Assembly: GCA_949130495.1 (NCBI GenBank)
Contig: OX422215.1
Location: 69,207,244-69,271,243 of the forward strand
Reading direction: 5' to 3'
Source of the DNA: Sambucus nigra
Lineage: Eukaryota; Streptophyta; Magnoliopsida; Dipsacales; Adoxaceae
Length of the DNA: 64,000 bases
A model generated the notes under the pieces. The model worked only from the letters and a program-made list of their open reading frames with translations, was not told where the DNA came from and did not search any database. Position numbers and translations under genes: made by a program. Shown here piece after piece: positions 1 to 12,489 of this stretch (positions are counted from its first letter, which is position 1; each line of letters starts with the position of its first letter).

Positions 1-3000
1 AAAATTTAAGAGAACAATCAGGATGGTTAACAGGAATCAAGTTTACTAAAGTCCGAGAGGAGGAAAAATCCTAACCTGGTTAGTAGGATAGGTGGTAAGT
101 GGATTATGTACTGAGGTATTTTGTGCGGAGTGAGATCGCTCACGATAATATGTTCCAAAGTGAGTATAAGGACAAGAATACGGTGCCTAGTAAAAGGCAA
201 CGATTAAAAATAATTTTGTTTTGGTTTGGGCAGACGTGTTACGTCCAAAAACCATTTGGGCAGTCAAGACGATTGCCAGGATGGAAGTATAAGTTGTATC
301 CTTAGATGATGCGGCGTGTTTATGTGACACAAGCGAGTCACCATATTTTGTTCATTGCTAGATTAGCATGTGAGACGAGTTTAATGCATATAATTATAAA
401 TGTTACCATTATGTGAATATTTTCCCTAGTGTAGCGGGATTTTTCTTTAATGCTATCCGCGGAGGATGGATGAGTATATTAACAAGTTTTGTACTTTATT
501 GAGGTTACTCGTTGTAGTGATGCGATAAACGAGTATGATATTATCTTTGTTAAAAATGTTATAGAAATGGGTAGTATGATAGTGGGCATTTATTGCAAGG
601 CTATCGGAGTAGTTGCATTGGTGCAACATGTTTTATGTTTGTTTTGGCGAGGCTTTACCTGTAAGAAGGTTGGACTTGCACTTATATTATCTATCCAAGA
701 GACTTCGGAGGAGATAGTGGGCTCGAGATATTCGATGCCAAAGTATGTATAGACTTTGTCAGTATAATTCCGTATGTATCGGGATTTACCGTTGAGCGAA
801 AAGATTTGACCCAGTATTATGTTTAGTACTCCGGACTTACTGATAAGGAAAGTGCATTGTTATATTTATCCTTTAGAGATGTGGGAGTTAATATTTATAC
901 CCCTATTATTAGGGAAAGGAATTTCAAGAATTCCGTTTGTATGTATTCGAGGTTTATGGAATGCTATTACCACCAACCTATACTGAACAATAGTGAAATT
1001 GGTGAAACGTTCTTTGTTAAGCATAATTACGGGAGAAATTGTAACTTTTCTGTCAAGGGACGGAATAAAGGGGTATATACTATGGACGGAGGGCCTAACG
1101 AATTTCGATAATCGACAATGCTAGGTAGTAGTGTATCGGGGGGGTTCCTTGTTTGGATTTCGCTTTGCGAGACATCCCACGCATGAAACTTAGTGTAAGG
1201 TTGGAAATAGGGAGACGTTTGGTCACTATTCCATGAGTTCGGTACCCTGGTCGAAATGGGATCAAGTAAATATGTATGTAAGTTGAGAATTGAATTTTGT
1301 TTTAAGGTCATTGGAGCAGGATTTTTGTGGTAGGAAAGCATTGAAAGTTATCCCCACAAGTTAAGGGGTGGAACTATGATAAGGAGAATTTAAGAATTTT
1401 AATTTCTAGAGTGATTGAGAGTACCCAAATGTCATAACCGTGTACAGAACACAAGGTGAATAAAGAGTTGGAATGATTTTTAGAATGGATTGTCTGGAAA
1501 GAACTCTATATTATACAAAAGAGATAACATGTCATCATTTTGATGAATAGAGCGTTAGTGAATTATTTTGGTTGTTGTACAAATTTGAGAAATTTTTATA
1601 CTTATCTAAGGAAGGTTGAGAATTATTATTCCTCTCTTATTGTCATGGAAATTGAATGCCTTATTCCTTCTATTCCGCTGAATTTAGTTAGTCCTACGTA
1701 AGAGTAGCCGTCGTTCGCTCTCCCAGGGCGGACGGGGTGTTGCAAATATGTGGGCATCTGGGTTAGATGCAGCCAATATAGTCTGAGTCGAAGGGACGTG
1801 GTAATAGACATGTGAAATATATGTTTGTGGGACTAGTATAACGAAGTGGAAGTGATAGAGTGGATTAAACGTCACATGAGGGGCGATAATCCATACATAA
1901 GTGTGCAATTAGAATAGCACGCCCTAACTTGATTGGAAGGCTGTGGGAAGCCATTCAAGAATTAGTATTCCTTGAATAGAGTAGAATTTAATTGTTATGA
2001 AGCACACCCGGAGAGGAATTGTTATTAGTCAAGTGTGAGAACGACTTGCGCATACAAAGATTAATGATGTTAGTATAGTATAAGAGTTACAGAAGTGCGC
2101 TTCGTGAAGAGAAGAACACGGGTAGAACTTTTGGCATACTGCAAGGAAAGAAGGGGAGTATTACGTGTCACTTAATGTGAGACATTTCAAGGGAAGAATC
2201 GATGTTTAGCGAGACGTAGTGAGTAGTCTCTACATGCACTGCCCATAGGTAAGGTTTGGTTGAAAGGGGATAACCAACCAAAGAATTTTGTGTTTATCGA
2301 AAATTCCTGAAATTGGAAGAGGTTGGTAAAGTCGGTATAGTTCTTGGATGAGTTTCCATCCTCAAAACAAGATCAAGGGTTTATCCCGAACATGTGAATT
2401 ACGTCGCCGAGAAGGAAGTGATTGATATTCCTTTTGGCTGGCTTACAATACTAACTAGTATGCCCAGACTTCCTTTGAAAGGAAGGTTCGCGCCAGTGCA
2501 TGGTCCGGCACAGTATAAATTTCTGAATCAGGATGAGATTGGTAAATCCCACCTTTGAAATGGGATTTCCGGACCCATCGGAGATAAGATTTCTCTTCGA
2601 GTAGGATATATCACCCTTAGCCAGGGAATGGGCGCACGGTGATTAAAGATTTGTGGAGCCACGTGAAGGAGATTTTGGAATCTTGATACGATGATTTTAA
2701 GAATGCTTTGTAGAAGCACTCGTACCTGTTTGTCGCGTACACGGTACATATTAAGGTTTTGTTATGGAAGAACCTCGACTATTCTCCTTCTGTGTGTTTA
2801 TAGGAGAGTAGGTAATCAGAATTTTTGAATGAATCGAGAAAACATCCGATAAATGTCGTAGAATTCCACGACTGTTTTAGACGAGTAAGAGTGATCAAAT
2901 GTTCGTAATATTTTCTCAGAATGGGAGTTTTGTATATGAATAAATCTGAGTATTTGTCATGTAGTGAGGTGCGGCCTCCTAATGTTAGTGAGATAATGAA

Positions 3001-3190
3001 ATTTATAACGTAGAGGCGTGACCTATGCGAATGTTGTCGGTTGGGAGCACAATGTGTAGTGTCTCCAAAGAGAATGTAAAACAATGTTACTGTGAAGAAA
3101 GGCCTATAGTGATTGAGCGTCGTAATGTGTAGTTAGTTTGTGTACGGAAAAGGATATCCAGAATTGTGCTACCTGATTGGCCTTATTTTC
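1..3190 (+). other. E1 internal region, non-coding
   Basis: Sequence directly upstream of the E1 LTR. Only short open frames (about 100 codons or fewer) occur, and I recognise no gag, protease, RT, RNase H or integrase motif on either strand. The last part (about 3150-3175) loosely resembles the end of the G1 integrase frame. Around 1120-1215 there is a block that also occurs three times in LTR Z (14830-15300), with a short hairpin. Because the terminal motif just downstream is almost identical to that of G1, simple decay of pol is a poor explanation. A non-autonomous element with a replaced interior is my inference. The 5' end lies outside the window. Confidence 0.5.
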
Positions 3191-3229
3191 GGAATTTCGG
3201 GACGAAATTCAGTTATTAGGGGGGAAGTA
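3191..3229 (+). other. E1 terminal hairpin and polypurine tract
   Basis: An inverted repeat GAATTTCG (3192-3199) / CGAAATTC (3203-3210) is followed by the purine run AGGGGGGAAGTA (3218-3229), which touches the LTR start. In Ty3-type elements this purine run primes plus-strand DNA synthesis. About 53 bases here differ from the matching G1 segment (31801-31850) at only one position that I see. Confidence 0.85.
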
Positions 3230-4358
3230 TGTAATACCCCGTCTTTTTATAGCTTTTAAATTATGGGATTTATTAAATTTAATTGAGATAAATTAATTTA
3301 ATTTTAATCCGGAATGTTGCTTTAAATATTTACTAGCGTGACGAGAGTTAGTAATTATTGGAGATTTGTTATTTGTTGCATATTACTGGATGATTATAGT
3401 AATATATGAGATTTATTTTTATAATATTTTCACGTGTGAATAAAATGACAATTGTGGAAATTTAAGTCAGGGCGCGCCTGTGTCGTGTCGGGACTAAATG
3501 TGAATTAATAAAAGTGAATATTTTATAAGTTGTTCGGATGGTCGTTTTGAGTCTGCCAACGCGTCCGGAAGGGTCGAGATAGTCAGAAAAGTATACCCGG
3601 GAGTTTAGTTTGGGTCTCGGGACGCTTTTAGGCCTAATTAGTAACCCGGGAGGGCATTTTGGTCATTTTACATCTTTGGGTAATTAAACCCACGAAAATT
3701 AGAGGAGTTATATCAGATACCTAGGTTACCTTCTAGGGTTAGAAACTCAAAACACAAGTGACGGCCATAGGAGAGGAAGGAGAGAGCTCTCAAGGCAAAT
3801 TCAAGGGCCGAAACTCAACCGTTTGCACCACTGCCACCGCCAACCCGTAGATCGCAAGACGGGGAACACAACCATACCGAATTCGACGCCAAATCAGAAC
3901 ATCAAAAATCCCAGGCAAGTGTTTATCTTGCTATTTTCGTTGGTGCATCTTTCATATTAGTTTTGGAGTAATTAAGATGAGTTTTAATGGAGGAAAACCC
4001 GATTTATGATAGGAAAATCCATGTAGTATTAGTCTAATTGAAAATTCTGGAAACCCTTGCCATGTAGAGGAATTTAAACCACGAAATTATGATGTGTATA
4101 AGAAGAGAATTCTGGAAATAATTGTTAGAACCATGTTTAAGAGAATTTTATGGTTCTTGAGATTTTGTATGAAATTGGGGCTGTAAATCCATGATTAAAT
4201 GACAGAAATCCACATGCTTTACGTTGAAAACACCTATTATGATGATATAGGGTTAGTAGTATCAATTCTGGGTCGATTGGGATTAGAAAAGATGGAATTT
4301 GTTGATGTTAGTGGAGGAAACCCGTAACTGCAATTCTGCAGTTTTCGCAGACCTGTTT

Positions 4359-4432
4359 GATCGATCGATCTAGCCTAGAGCTTCGATCGATCGAAGGTTC
4401 GATCGATCGAGCCCCAGACCTCGATCGATCGA
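4359..4432. repeat. Palindrome cluster in E1 LTR
   Basis: Four copies of a 12-14 bp self-complementary word built on TCGATCGATCGA (4359-4370, 4382-4395, 4399-4410, 4421-4432) are separated by unlike spacers. The cluster starts about 1130 bp into the LTR, the same offset as in G1 and W. Confidence 0.9.
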
Positions 4433-5011
4433 CCCCTCCTGGCAGACTCCTATTTCCCTTATTAAATGAGTTAAATTCAATTTATTGTGAGAAAATTCTT
4501 GGGCATCCTTAATAAAATGTTTTGGGAGATAGGGGAGACCATTAGGACATGTGAATAGATTTTGGGACCCTTGATGTCGGGCAAAGATTGTATTTTGGGA
4601 TAATTACATAAGGGTCGGTAAATTTATGATTTAAAAAGAGAGTGTCACGTAAGAGAGTTACTTTGGGACAAATGTGTATACTTACTGATTTTTATACTTG
4701 GGAGGATAGAATCCATGAGCGTTATGCAGTAAGTGGAAAAGTTCCTCAAATTAAAGTAAGATGTGAATGGTTATACGTGATAACTATATAATGAGAAATA
4801 AATGCGAATGACATAATTATGGGAATTGAGAATTTACCCATTATTGATATGGTAATATGAGTATAGTTATATGATTGTGTATGCATATACTATCTATGTG
4901 TGAAAATCATGCCCACGCTACTTGCTATCCCTGAGGTTTCCGCGCTGGGACAGTCTTATCTCGATGGGACCTTTATGGGGGATATTGACTTGTACCCTAG
5001 AAGATAGATTT

Positions 5012-5170
5012 CCTTGGTACAGGCTATCGGAATGATAGTTCAGATGGTCCTAAGAGATGCGGGTATGTGCTTTCCTCTTTGAGACTTGGAATCTATGCTC
5101 CACCTCATTTTGTTTATGTATAGGTATCCTTGGTACAGGCTATCGCAGTGATAGTTCAGACGGTCCTAAG
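5012..5170 (+). repeat. Two-copy hairpin block in E1 LTR
   Basis: A block beginning CCTTGGTACAGG occurs twice, about 116 bp apart. Each copy carries the stem CTATC/GATAG (5024-5028/5034-5038 and 5140-5144/5150-5154). The stems are identical while the 5-base loops differ (ggaat and gcagt). Confidence 0.8.
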
Positions 5171-6350
5171 GGACTTGGAACCTATAGTTTGTATATGTTT
5201 TAATACAATTCGAGAGTGATTCCGAATTTGTATTCCCCTTAATGTGAGTGATATGGGGTTTAGATAGTAGAGTATTCCCGCACCATAGTTATTATTTGGG
5301 GTGCTATTGTGATATATATATTTATGAGTAGTTAATATACATATGAAATTTTGAAATTTGGGACTGCCTACTGTGATGAGATATGTAGGACATGGTTGAT
5401 GACTCAAATTGTAAATACTTGTTTTGAGAAAGTATAATATGACACTGGAAAATTTTATTGATTTATAAAGTTAAAAATGAGAACCTTGGGTTGCTAATTG
5501 AAACATTCTTTTTAAACAATTGAATCGTTAAATTTTGGATCTTACGAGTAAGATAAGATAAGTTAAATCCTTGGGAAGATTAGTGCGATAAATGATAAGA
5601 CAAACCGTTGGGAAGGTTAGTGCTATAGGTGTGCACATTAGAATAGAGGTGAGAATTTCTCAAGAGAGTGTCGAACTAATATGTTGCTGCATTGGCCTGT
5701 ATCAATTTAAATACTTGCTAAACGTACTTTAAATCAAACACACTATCGGGATCTGACCCGTTTCTTTTTCTCTCTCTCTCTCTCTCTCTTGTATATATAT
5801 GTATGTATTACAGGTGCCCAGCCACAGGGGCGTCTTGATTAGGATCTCTTGGAAGGAACGCGCTGCAGTTTAGGTGGGAGTTACAGGTCTTTTGATTAGA
5901 CGACCTCGTTCATTCGGATCCATTCTTAGTACTTTCATCTAGTTGAGCATGTGTAGCTCTTTCCATTATTCTCTTGTTATTGGACATTTGTATTTTAGTT
6001 GTTTCCAGTATTATTACTATGGGATTTATTCAGTTTGGATGTGTGACTTTAGATTTCATATGTTGACATTCGATTGACGAATGTATTAAATTAATTGGAT
6101 TATGTTGCAGAATTTAATGTGGTGTGATTCTTACTTATTGAATGTTGTTAATAACATAAATGATTTTTCTTTAAATAAAATTTGGAAAGTATGTATGAAA
6201 ATGGTTTTGACAATTACCTTAATTATTTAGGGTGTTTAAATTGGAAAAGTATTTTTACGACAGTGATGCTAAGAATGAACCAACTGTTCACCTTGATTTT
6301 AATTTAATAAATGAGTGATCACCCGGTATTTAATTAGGCGGGGTGTCACA

Positions 6351-8454
6351 ATTAATTTATAACAATTGCGATAGGAAATTATCATTTTTAATCCCATTCA
6401 AAATGTCTTAATTATTATTATTCACATTTTATCAAGGAGTCCGTTATAAGTACAAGTATATTATTCTCAGCATAAATATACAAATAGGGCACCCCTAGGC
6501 TAAGTTGCGGTGCACGCATACTCTGCTATCAAATCCCGGTACATCACATACATAAGGACTGCGTGTTCTGAATCGCTCAGGAACCATTGTAATAAATAAA
6601 ATCACACATATTGGAGGCGAACATAGTTCACATACCCATGGGTCATGCACATACCTACGCTCCCATGGTCAGCTGACTTATCAACTCACAAATAAGCCAT
6701 TCACAGCCCTATGTCCTTTAGGTACCAATCTAAATCCCCCCGTAGACACAAAAATATCATATGGTCCTATTCCGAAAGTCGACCTCCCGTGATAGCAAGT
6801 ATGGTAGGTATGCCATACACACAATAGTCCATATACTAAGCATACACACAACTTAGGTAATTTTTACATTATTAAAGGCATATTCTTAGACCTATACCAT
6901 CGGTCATACTCATACGTCATTATCATTCCAACTTATATATAATATGTTTTGCCAATAAATCTCACGTCGTATCGTTTCGAGTATTTAAACCTATTCCAAA
7001 AAGGTTACTAAGTCTCCTACGTATCCCACATGTCAATTCAGTACACCTAAGTCCATACTTCTGTCTCAAACCTTAACTCATCTCTCATACGAACTTAAGT
7101 CATGCTCTCACATTCTAAAATGATAAATTACTCATCGGACACTCGTAAGTTCAACACTATGTTCCAAACCAATTTTAATATGTTACGGGCTTTAGTTACA
7201 TCCCTACTGGTCTCCCTAAAGTCCTAATGCGTTCATAGAATCCCCACTTTCAACTTTGAATGGCCAGAATCGGTTAAATCGAAAAAGGGAAAAAAGTTCA
7301 CAGTTTCTGGGGAGGTCGATCGATCGACCTATGAATGTTGATCGATCGAACAAGCAGGTGCAAATCTCAGGTTTCTTCATTTTCAGCCCTAGTTTTGTCC
7401 CAATTTCTCATTACAAGATGTTAAATCCTAAAGTAAACATATTGGGTAATTATATAACCTAATTACATGAATCTTAACGTTCCAGAAATCTTAAATCATC
7501 ATCAAATAGACTTTTCTTGGATCAAATCATCATATTGTCATGAAAAGCCCTACTTTTCTATTTTCTTCAAGAATAATCTTACATCTCTTTATAAATTCAT
7601 TTTTAACTATGCATGGGATATGATTTCATTAATAGAATACTTCCAGAACCAAACTACATACAAATCCTAACTAGAATTAAGGTTTGATCTCCCAAGTTTC
7701 ATGACTTTTCAATATTATCACGGATATCATCAAATCCTAAACTATCATGGATAGATTTTTCACTGAATCTTAATGAATCAAATCACTTACCGGGAATTTG
7801 ATGTTCTGATCCTTTGATGATGATAAGGGTCGGTTCTCTTGCTCTCTCCGGTCACAAATCCGGCGATAGTGGTTGTGTGTGGTGGTTATGGCTTTGAAAG
7901 CTTCCTTGGAACTTCTCCTCTCTACTCACGTTGCCCACTACTTGATTTTGACAGATAATGACCCTAATGGACCTAATATTGGCTGACAAATAAAGCCTAA
8001 ATTTTGTGGTTCAATATTTCCTAAAAATTAAAATGACTAAAATACCCTCCTGGGTTGCTGGTTAGGCCTAAAAATGCCCCGGGACCCAAACTAAACCCCC
8101 GGTTAGTGTTTTCTAACTATTCGGACCCTGTTGGATACGTTGGCGCACTCAAAATGACCACACGGATGATACAAAAATTATTTATGTTTAAATTCATATA
8201 AAATGATTCCTGACGCTACTGACACGGGTGTCCCAACTTAATTTCTGAATTGTCGTATTTATGACTCGCGATAATTTTAATAAATTCAATAATAATATAT
8301 TACCATATTCCCTCATTAATATTCAACATTATTATCATAATCGAATACCAACTCTCGTCTCGCTAGTATTTAAATCCGGATTAATTTCCAAATAAATATT
8401 ATTTAATTTAATTAATCCCATTATATAAAATCAATAAAATTACGAGGTATTACA
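6351..8454 (-). mobile_element. Truncated minus-strand LTR W (G1-related)
   Basis: Read on the minus strand it starts TGTAATACCTCG at 8454 and follows the G1 LTR for about 2.1 kb. The conserved block near 8040-8170, the palindrome pair at 7314-7350 and the segment at 6470-6700 are all recognisable. The last part of the LTR (roughly 900 bp in G1) is missing, and the sequence abuts the end of the E1 LTR. No internal region, primer site or coding is seen, so this is a truncated solo LTR or LTR fragment. I could not define a target duplication. Confidence 0.7.
7314..7350. repeat. Palindrome pair in LTR W
   Basis: GGTCGATCGATCGACC (7314-7329) and TTGATCGATCGAA (7338-7350). The offset from the LTR start (8454) is about 1.1 kb, as in E1 and G1. 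Confidence 0.9.
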
Positions 8455-8707
8455 GCCATGATGCTTACAATCTTTGCTCTATCATTATATTCTTTTCATT
8501 ACATTTATATACTACTTTTTTTATCACATACTTCATGCATTCCATACTTACCATGTTTCACTCCACTTACTCACATTTGCACATGATCCATATCACTTGT
8601 AAATATCCTTGCTTTGTCATACTAGAACACACTTTCACATTCTTCTCACTTGTACATAACAATGTATTTCTCAAATGTTTCACGCACCACTTGTAGATAT
8701 CCATGCT
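8455..8707. other. Spacer between W and X
   Basis: AT-rich sequence without a gene. Two similar words near 8590-8610 and 8687-8707 (CACTTGTAAATATCC and CACTTGTAGATATCC, each followed by TGCTT) suggest a degenerate repeat of about 97 bp. The X target site lies at its end. Confidence 0.4.
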
Positions 8708-10247
8708 TAGACTGTAACTCCCCAACCCGTATTTAAGGGTTAAAAAGGGATCAATCCGGCCCGGCCCAGCCCGTACGTTAATTGTGAAGTGCAATGGAAC
8801 AACCTAAACAATTTTCCTAATCTAGTTTTACAATTTCTTTAACATTACTCTTGTTAGCATTTGCTTCCAACTTTTATCAACTAGGTGATAACCATTTTGT
8901 ATCCTTATGCATAAAACCAATGCATTCTTCCCATTAATTTACCCAGTTAAACAATGTACAATTATTGGAAAAACCTTTCGTTCACTTTTAAACGTTTATT
9001 ACTCAATGTTCATTAACTCACACCAAAGTTGCTTAGTCCTTACTTACGACTTTCTTTCAACAGATGTGCACATCGTGTTAGGGAATATTCGTTAACATTG
9101 AAAGCCATTTATAACACTTACACTTGTGTTATCATGGGTTTGAACCTCATTAGGTAGCTTAATTAGCCATTAAATCACCTTGCGTAACCATGTTTTTTCC
9201 TTATGGACGTTAATCATTATTATCAATTTATTTGTCCACATTATATTAATTGGAACCTTAAACATTTACTTGATGTAGGTTATTCCATCTTATAACATGT
9301 TTCTTACCATGTTTTAATAAATACAATTATTTTTGGGATTTAGCCAATAACCATGGACTTCGTGGCCTCTCACCGTCGGCCTCCACCACCATATGCTGCT
9401 ACAGATACTTTGGGGTCTTTCACCACTAGGGACGTCATGCCCTGCTAAATTATTTCTCCATCATCATCATCTGCATATTCCCTAACTTTTCAATGTGCTC
9501 AACATTATTCCAATCTTCACATTAATCAAAATTTGTGGGGCGAAGCCAAAATCCCGTACTTAACTGTTCGTTTTTCCATTTACACTTGGAAAGATTATTA
9601 CTTTCTCCTTTAAGTCTCTTATTCAAACCCACATTGATTTTATGCCAAAAATCATTCACATTTTTAGGACTTAATTCAATTTCATCCATATTAGTGTAAA
9701 AGCATTATCTAACATTTTTAATTCATAAAATGGTCCACTTTAAGTAAATTACCAATTTACACTTTCATTTCCAAACTCATAGTTTAGTCCTTTAACAAGT
9801 GCCATTTTTTAAAAATAAGTTTAAGTTTCCAATTGAACACTTAAACGCATTTAACCATTAAAACACTTATTCATTAGCATAACTTACTCAACTTTCACAT
9901 TTTAGAGATTACACACCTTTAATATATAAGTTAATACATTTTATACATTAAAGCCCCGTTTTACACATGTTTGATAAACACACTTTATTCTTGGGTTTAT
10001 ATATCTTTACACCTATTTCTCAACCCACTTTATTCTTAAGTTTTTATATTTACACATAACCCATACTATTTTCTTATTACGAGTTTACACACCTTAAAGT
10101 ACCCATTTAAAGTGAAAACATATCTTTACCCATTAAGCTTTCTATCTAATATAGGAAAATATATATTCATTTAAAAAAATGACATAAACAAGATTGAAGT
10201 ATTAATTTTCATAATCAAATTTCCTTATTTAAAACCCACTTCTAACA

Positions 10248-10337
10248 CATTTTATTTCATAAAATGTCCCAGAATAGTGTTCATGAAATTCCAATAACCT
10301 TTAAACCCAATTTTAACACATTTTATTTCACAAAATG
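10248..10337. repeat. Duplicated hairpin in X 3' LTR
   Basis: CATTTTAT-TTC-ATAAAATG (10248-10266) is an 8-bp stem with a 3-base loop. It recurs at 10319-10337 with one stem change, and a third version lies at 10525-10543. The other X LTR has one clear copy at 21744-21762. Confidence 0.75.
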
Positions 10338-10547
10338 TCCCTGAATAGTGTTCATAAATTTTCAACATCTTTAAGAACCATTTAAGTAAAACTTTATCTT
10401 ATTCTACTTCATCATTTTTTGTAAGTAAGAAACCCCCCTTCTATTTTATAAAAATGGCCTACACAAGATAATGTATTTTCTAATATGAAGTCACATTATC
10501 TACCTTTGAAACACCATTTAAACACATTTCATTTCATAAAATGTTCA

Positions 10548-10548
<1 letters not shown>

Positions 10549-10597
<49 letters not shown>
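10549..10597. repeat. (TA)n microsatellite
   Basis: An uninterrupted alternating TA run inside the X 3' LTR. It is absent at the matching place in the other X LTR (about 21975), so it expanded after X inserted. Confidence 0.9.
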
Positions 10598-10599
<2 letters not shown>

Positions 10600-12339
10600 T
10601 GAATTTTTTTAACATTTTCAAAGCCCATTTTAAGTCATTCTTTTAAAACCATTTCAATACAAAATCTTGAGAATTAAACTAATTAACCCAGAGTTGCCAT
10701 TTAACAATCATCCTACATATATTAAACCAAATGTATGTAATTAAACTCGTTGAAATTCATCAAACTATCAACCTCTAACAAGGTAAAAGTTTCCCACCTC
10801 AAAAACACCCAAATGGTGGAAGGAAGTAGAGAAGATGGGTGACTCCCCCACCTCGAAAGGTGGCCTTAAAGGGAGTCACAAAAACTCCACCAAGGTCATC
10901 TCCATGAAATATCCATTAAAACCCTCTTCAAAACTCCATATATATATATATATATAGTCTCCACCTCTAAAAGTCTTAGCTTGAAATCTCCCATTTAGCA
11001 CTCAAACTTGACATTTTAGCTCTACACAAAGGTTTAAAATTTTCACAAAAGGGTTGTGTGCGCCTTAAGCGTAGGTTGATTTTGTGACAATAAGGAAAAG
11101 AGGATAGTAATTTAATGTGACCCTCTTTTGCAGAGTGTCTTCAATTTGGGAGGCAATTTTCTACACTAATATTTGACTGAAAATTCATGAGAGGGAATAA
11201 GGCATGTTGGTGATATATATAATCTCTCAAAAACGAACCAACGAATGGTATTAAATTGTCAGGCCATGTTTCTCAAGATCTTACAACCTATAGCATTAGT
11301 AGTCCATTACCCACGTGGGTGAGGCCTTGGCTTTCCTGTTTGGTGTCAACATTTAGCTTTCACAATTATTAACGAGGGTACACCTGCTCAACTGCCTGTA
11401 ATTGTTGAGCAAGGAACCCCCACCTATCTCTCTTTTATTTGGAAACAAATGAGTTGACCTTCCTTTGCTATTAGAGCGTTTGACACCATTACTTTTAATT
11501 AACATTAGTCCTACATATCTGATATGCTCCTCGCCGTGGGTGTGTGTATTTTATTTTTGTAGATTCATTTTCTTCTAAAGAGTGTTTCACTTTTCCCGAT
11601 TTTATTTCATCCCAATGCATGATTTATACAAACTAATACAACTTGACACTAATTTAAAAGATCCATAATCTACTAAAATCGATTATGCGCATATAACATC
11701 AATAGATTTTGAATGTCGTACCCTAAATTCTTCTTAAATTAATGGAATTTTTAATATTCGTACAATTTACACATTTGTCAAATAATGTCGATTAATTCAT
11801 ATGCCATGTCGTACATGGAACATGTAAATCTACGTGTGCCCTTTAGAATATATGGTCATTTTATTTTTTTGGTCCTTCCAATTTTCCTACACAAAGCGTA
11901 CAAGGTTCGGGACCTCCGAAATAAATATATTTTTTATGTCTCTTTGCATGATATTTTTCCTTATATTTTTAGGGTCCCATATATGTGGTCACATTAATTT
12001 TTTGATCTTCCAATAGTCTTTAACAATTCGTGCAAAACTAGGTTTCTGTAGTGTCGCATATCGGCAAAATTACAATTTATTACCCTCAATCATGTCACGA
12101 TCATTACTTCGTATCATATCCTCAAACTTCACCAAAGTACTAATATCATTCATATGAACATATTTACCAACTCATGTAAACCATGCAATGTGGAATTTTC
12201 TTGTTTAACCCTTTGACGCAGTGTGTCACTTTACGTGCCTTTTCGATGTAATCCACTTGTATATTCATTCCTCGAGTTTTCCTTCGAACGAAATACTTCA
12301 AATAACATTAAGTATCTATTTTCTAGGTAGGGTAGTAAA

Positions 12340-12489
12340 CTCTACCCATCTTAGTAAATTTTGTCCTTGAAATTCGTAGTCATCAAATTAGGATTCAGTT
12401 ATCCTGTAATAGATTTTGAATCCTAGGGTATCCTCAACGCTATAATCCAACCCAAAGATTTCAACTACATTATTTATCACAAATTGTAA
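12340..12489 (-). other. X interior, 3' end
   Basis: About 150 bp between the X 3' LTR and solo LTR Y. It contains the complement of a purine tract beside the LTR and, at about 12355-12375, a decayed version of the AATTTCG...CGAAATT inverted repeat that precedes the purine tract in E1, G1 and G2. No coding. Confidence 0.6.

Larger units (their letters stand above)
3230..6350 (+). mobile_element. E1 3' LTR (Ty3/gypsy, 3121 bp)
   Basis: It begins TGTAATACCCCG after a polypurine tract and ends GGGGTGTCACA, with TG...CA termini. Start, end and a central block (about 3538-3720) match the G1 LTR, but most of the rest has diverged, so it is a related but different family or subfamily. It holds a TCGATCGA palindrome cluster (4359-4432), two copies of a CCTTGGTACAGG block with a hairpin (5012-5055 and 5129-5170), a CT microsatellite (about 5770-5790) and a CGGG-atctga-CCCG hairpin (5747-5760). 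It is the 3' LTR of an element whose 5' end is off-window. No coding. Confidence 0.85.
8713..12339 (-). mobile_element. X 3' LTR (3627 bp)
   Basis: It begins TGTAACTCCCC and aligns over its whole length, by eye, with 19967-22666 plus 50668-50820 plus 61699-62515. It includes a (TA)n run (about 10550-10597), a GA-free AT-rich body, and a tandem duplication of about 71 bp near 10230-10370 that is single-copy in the other LTR. ORFs inside it are short and not conserved between the two LTRs, so I do not call genes here. Confidence 0.8.
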
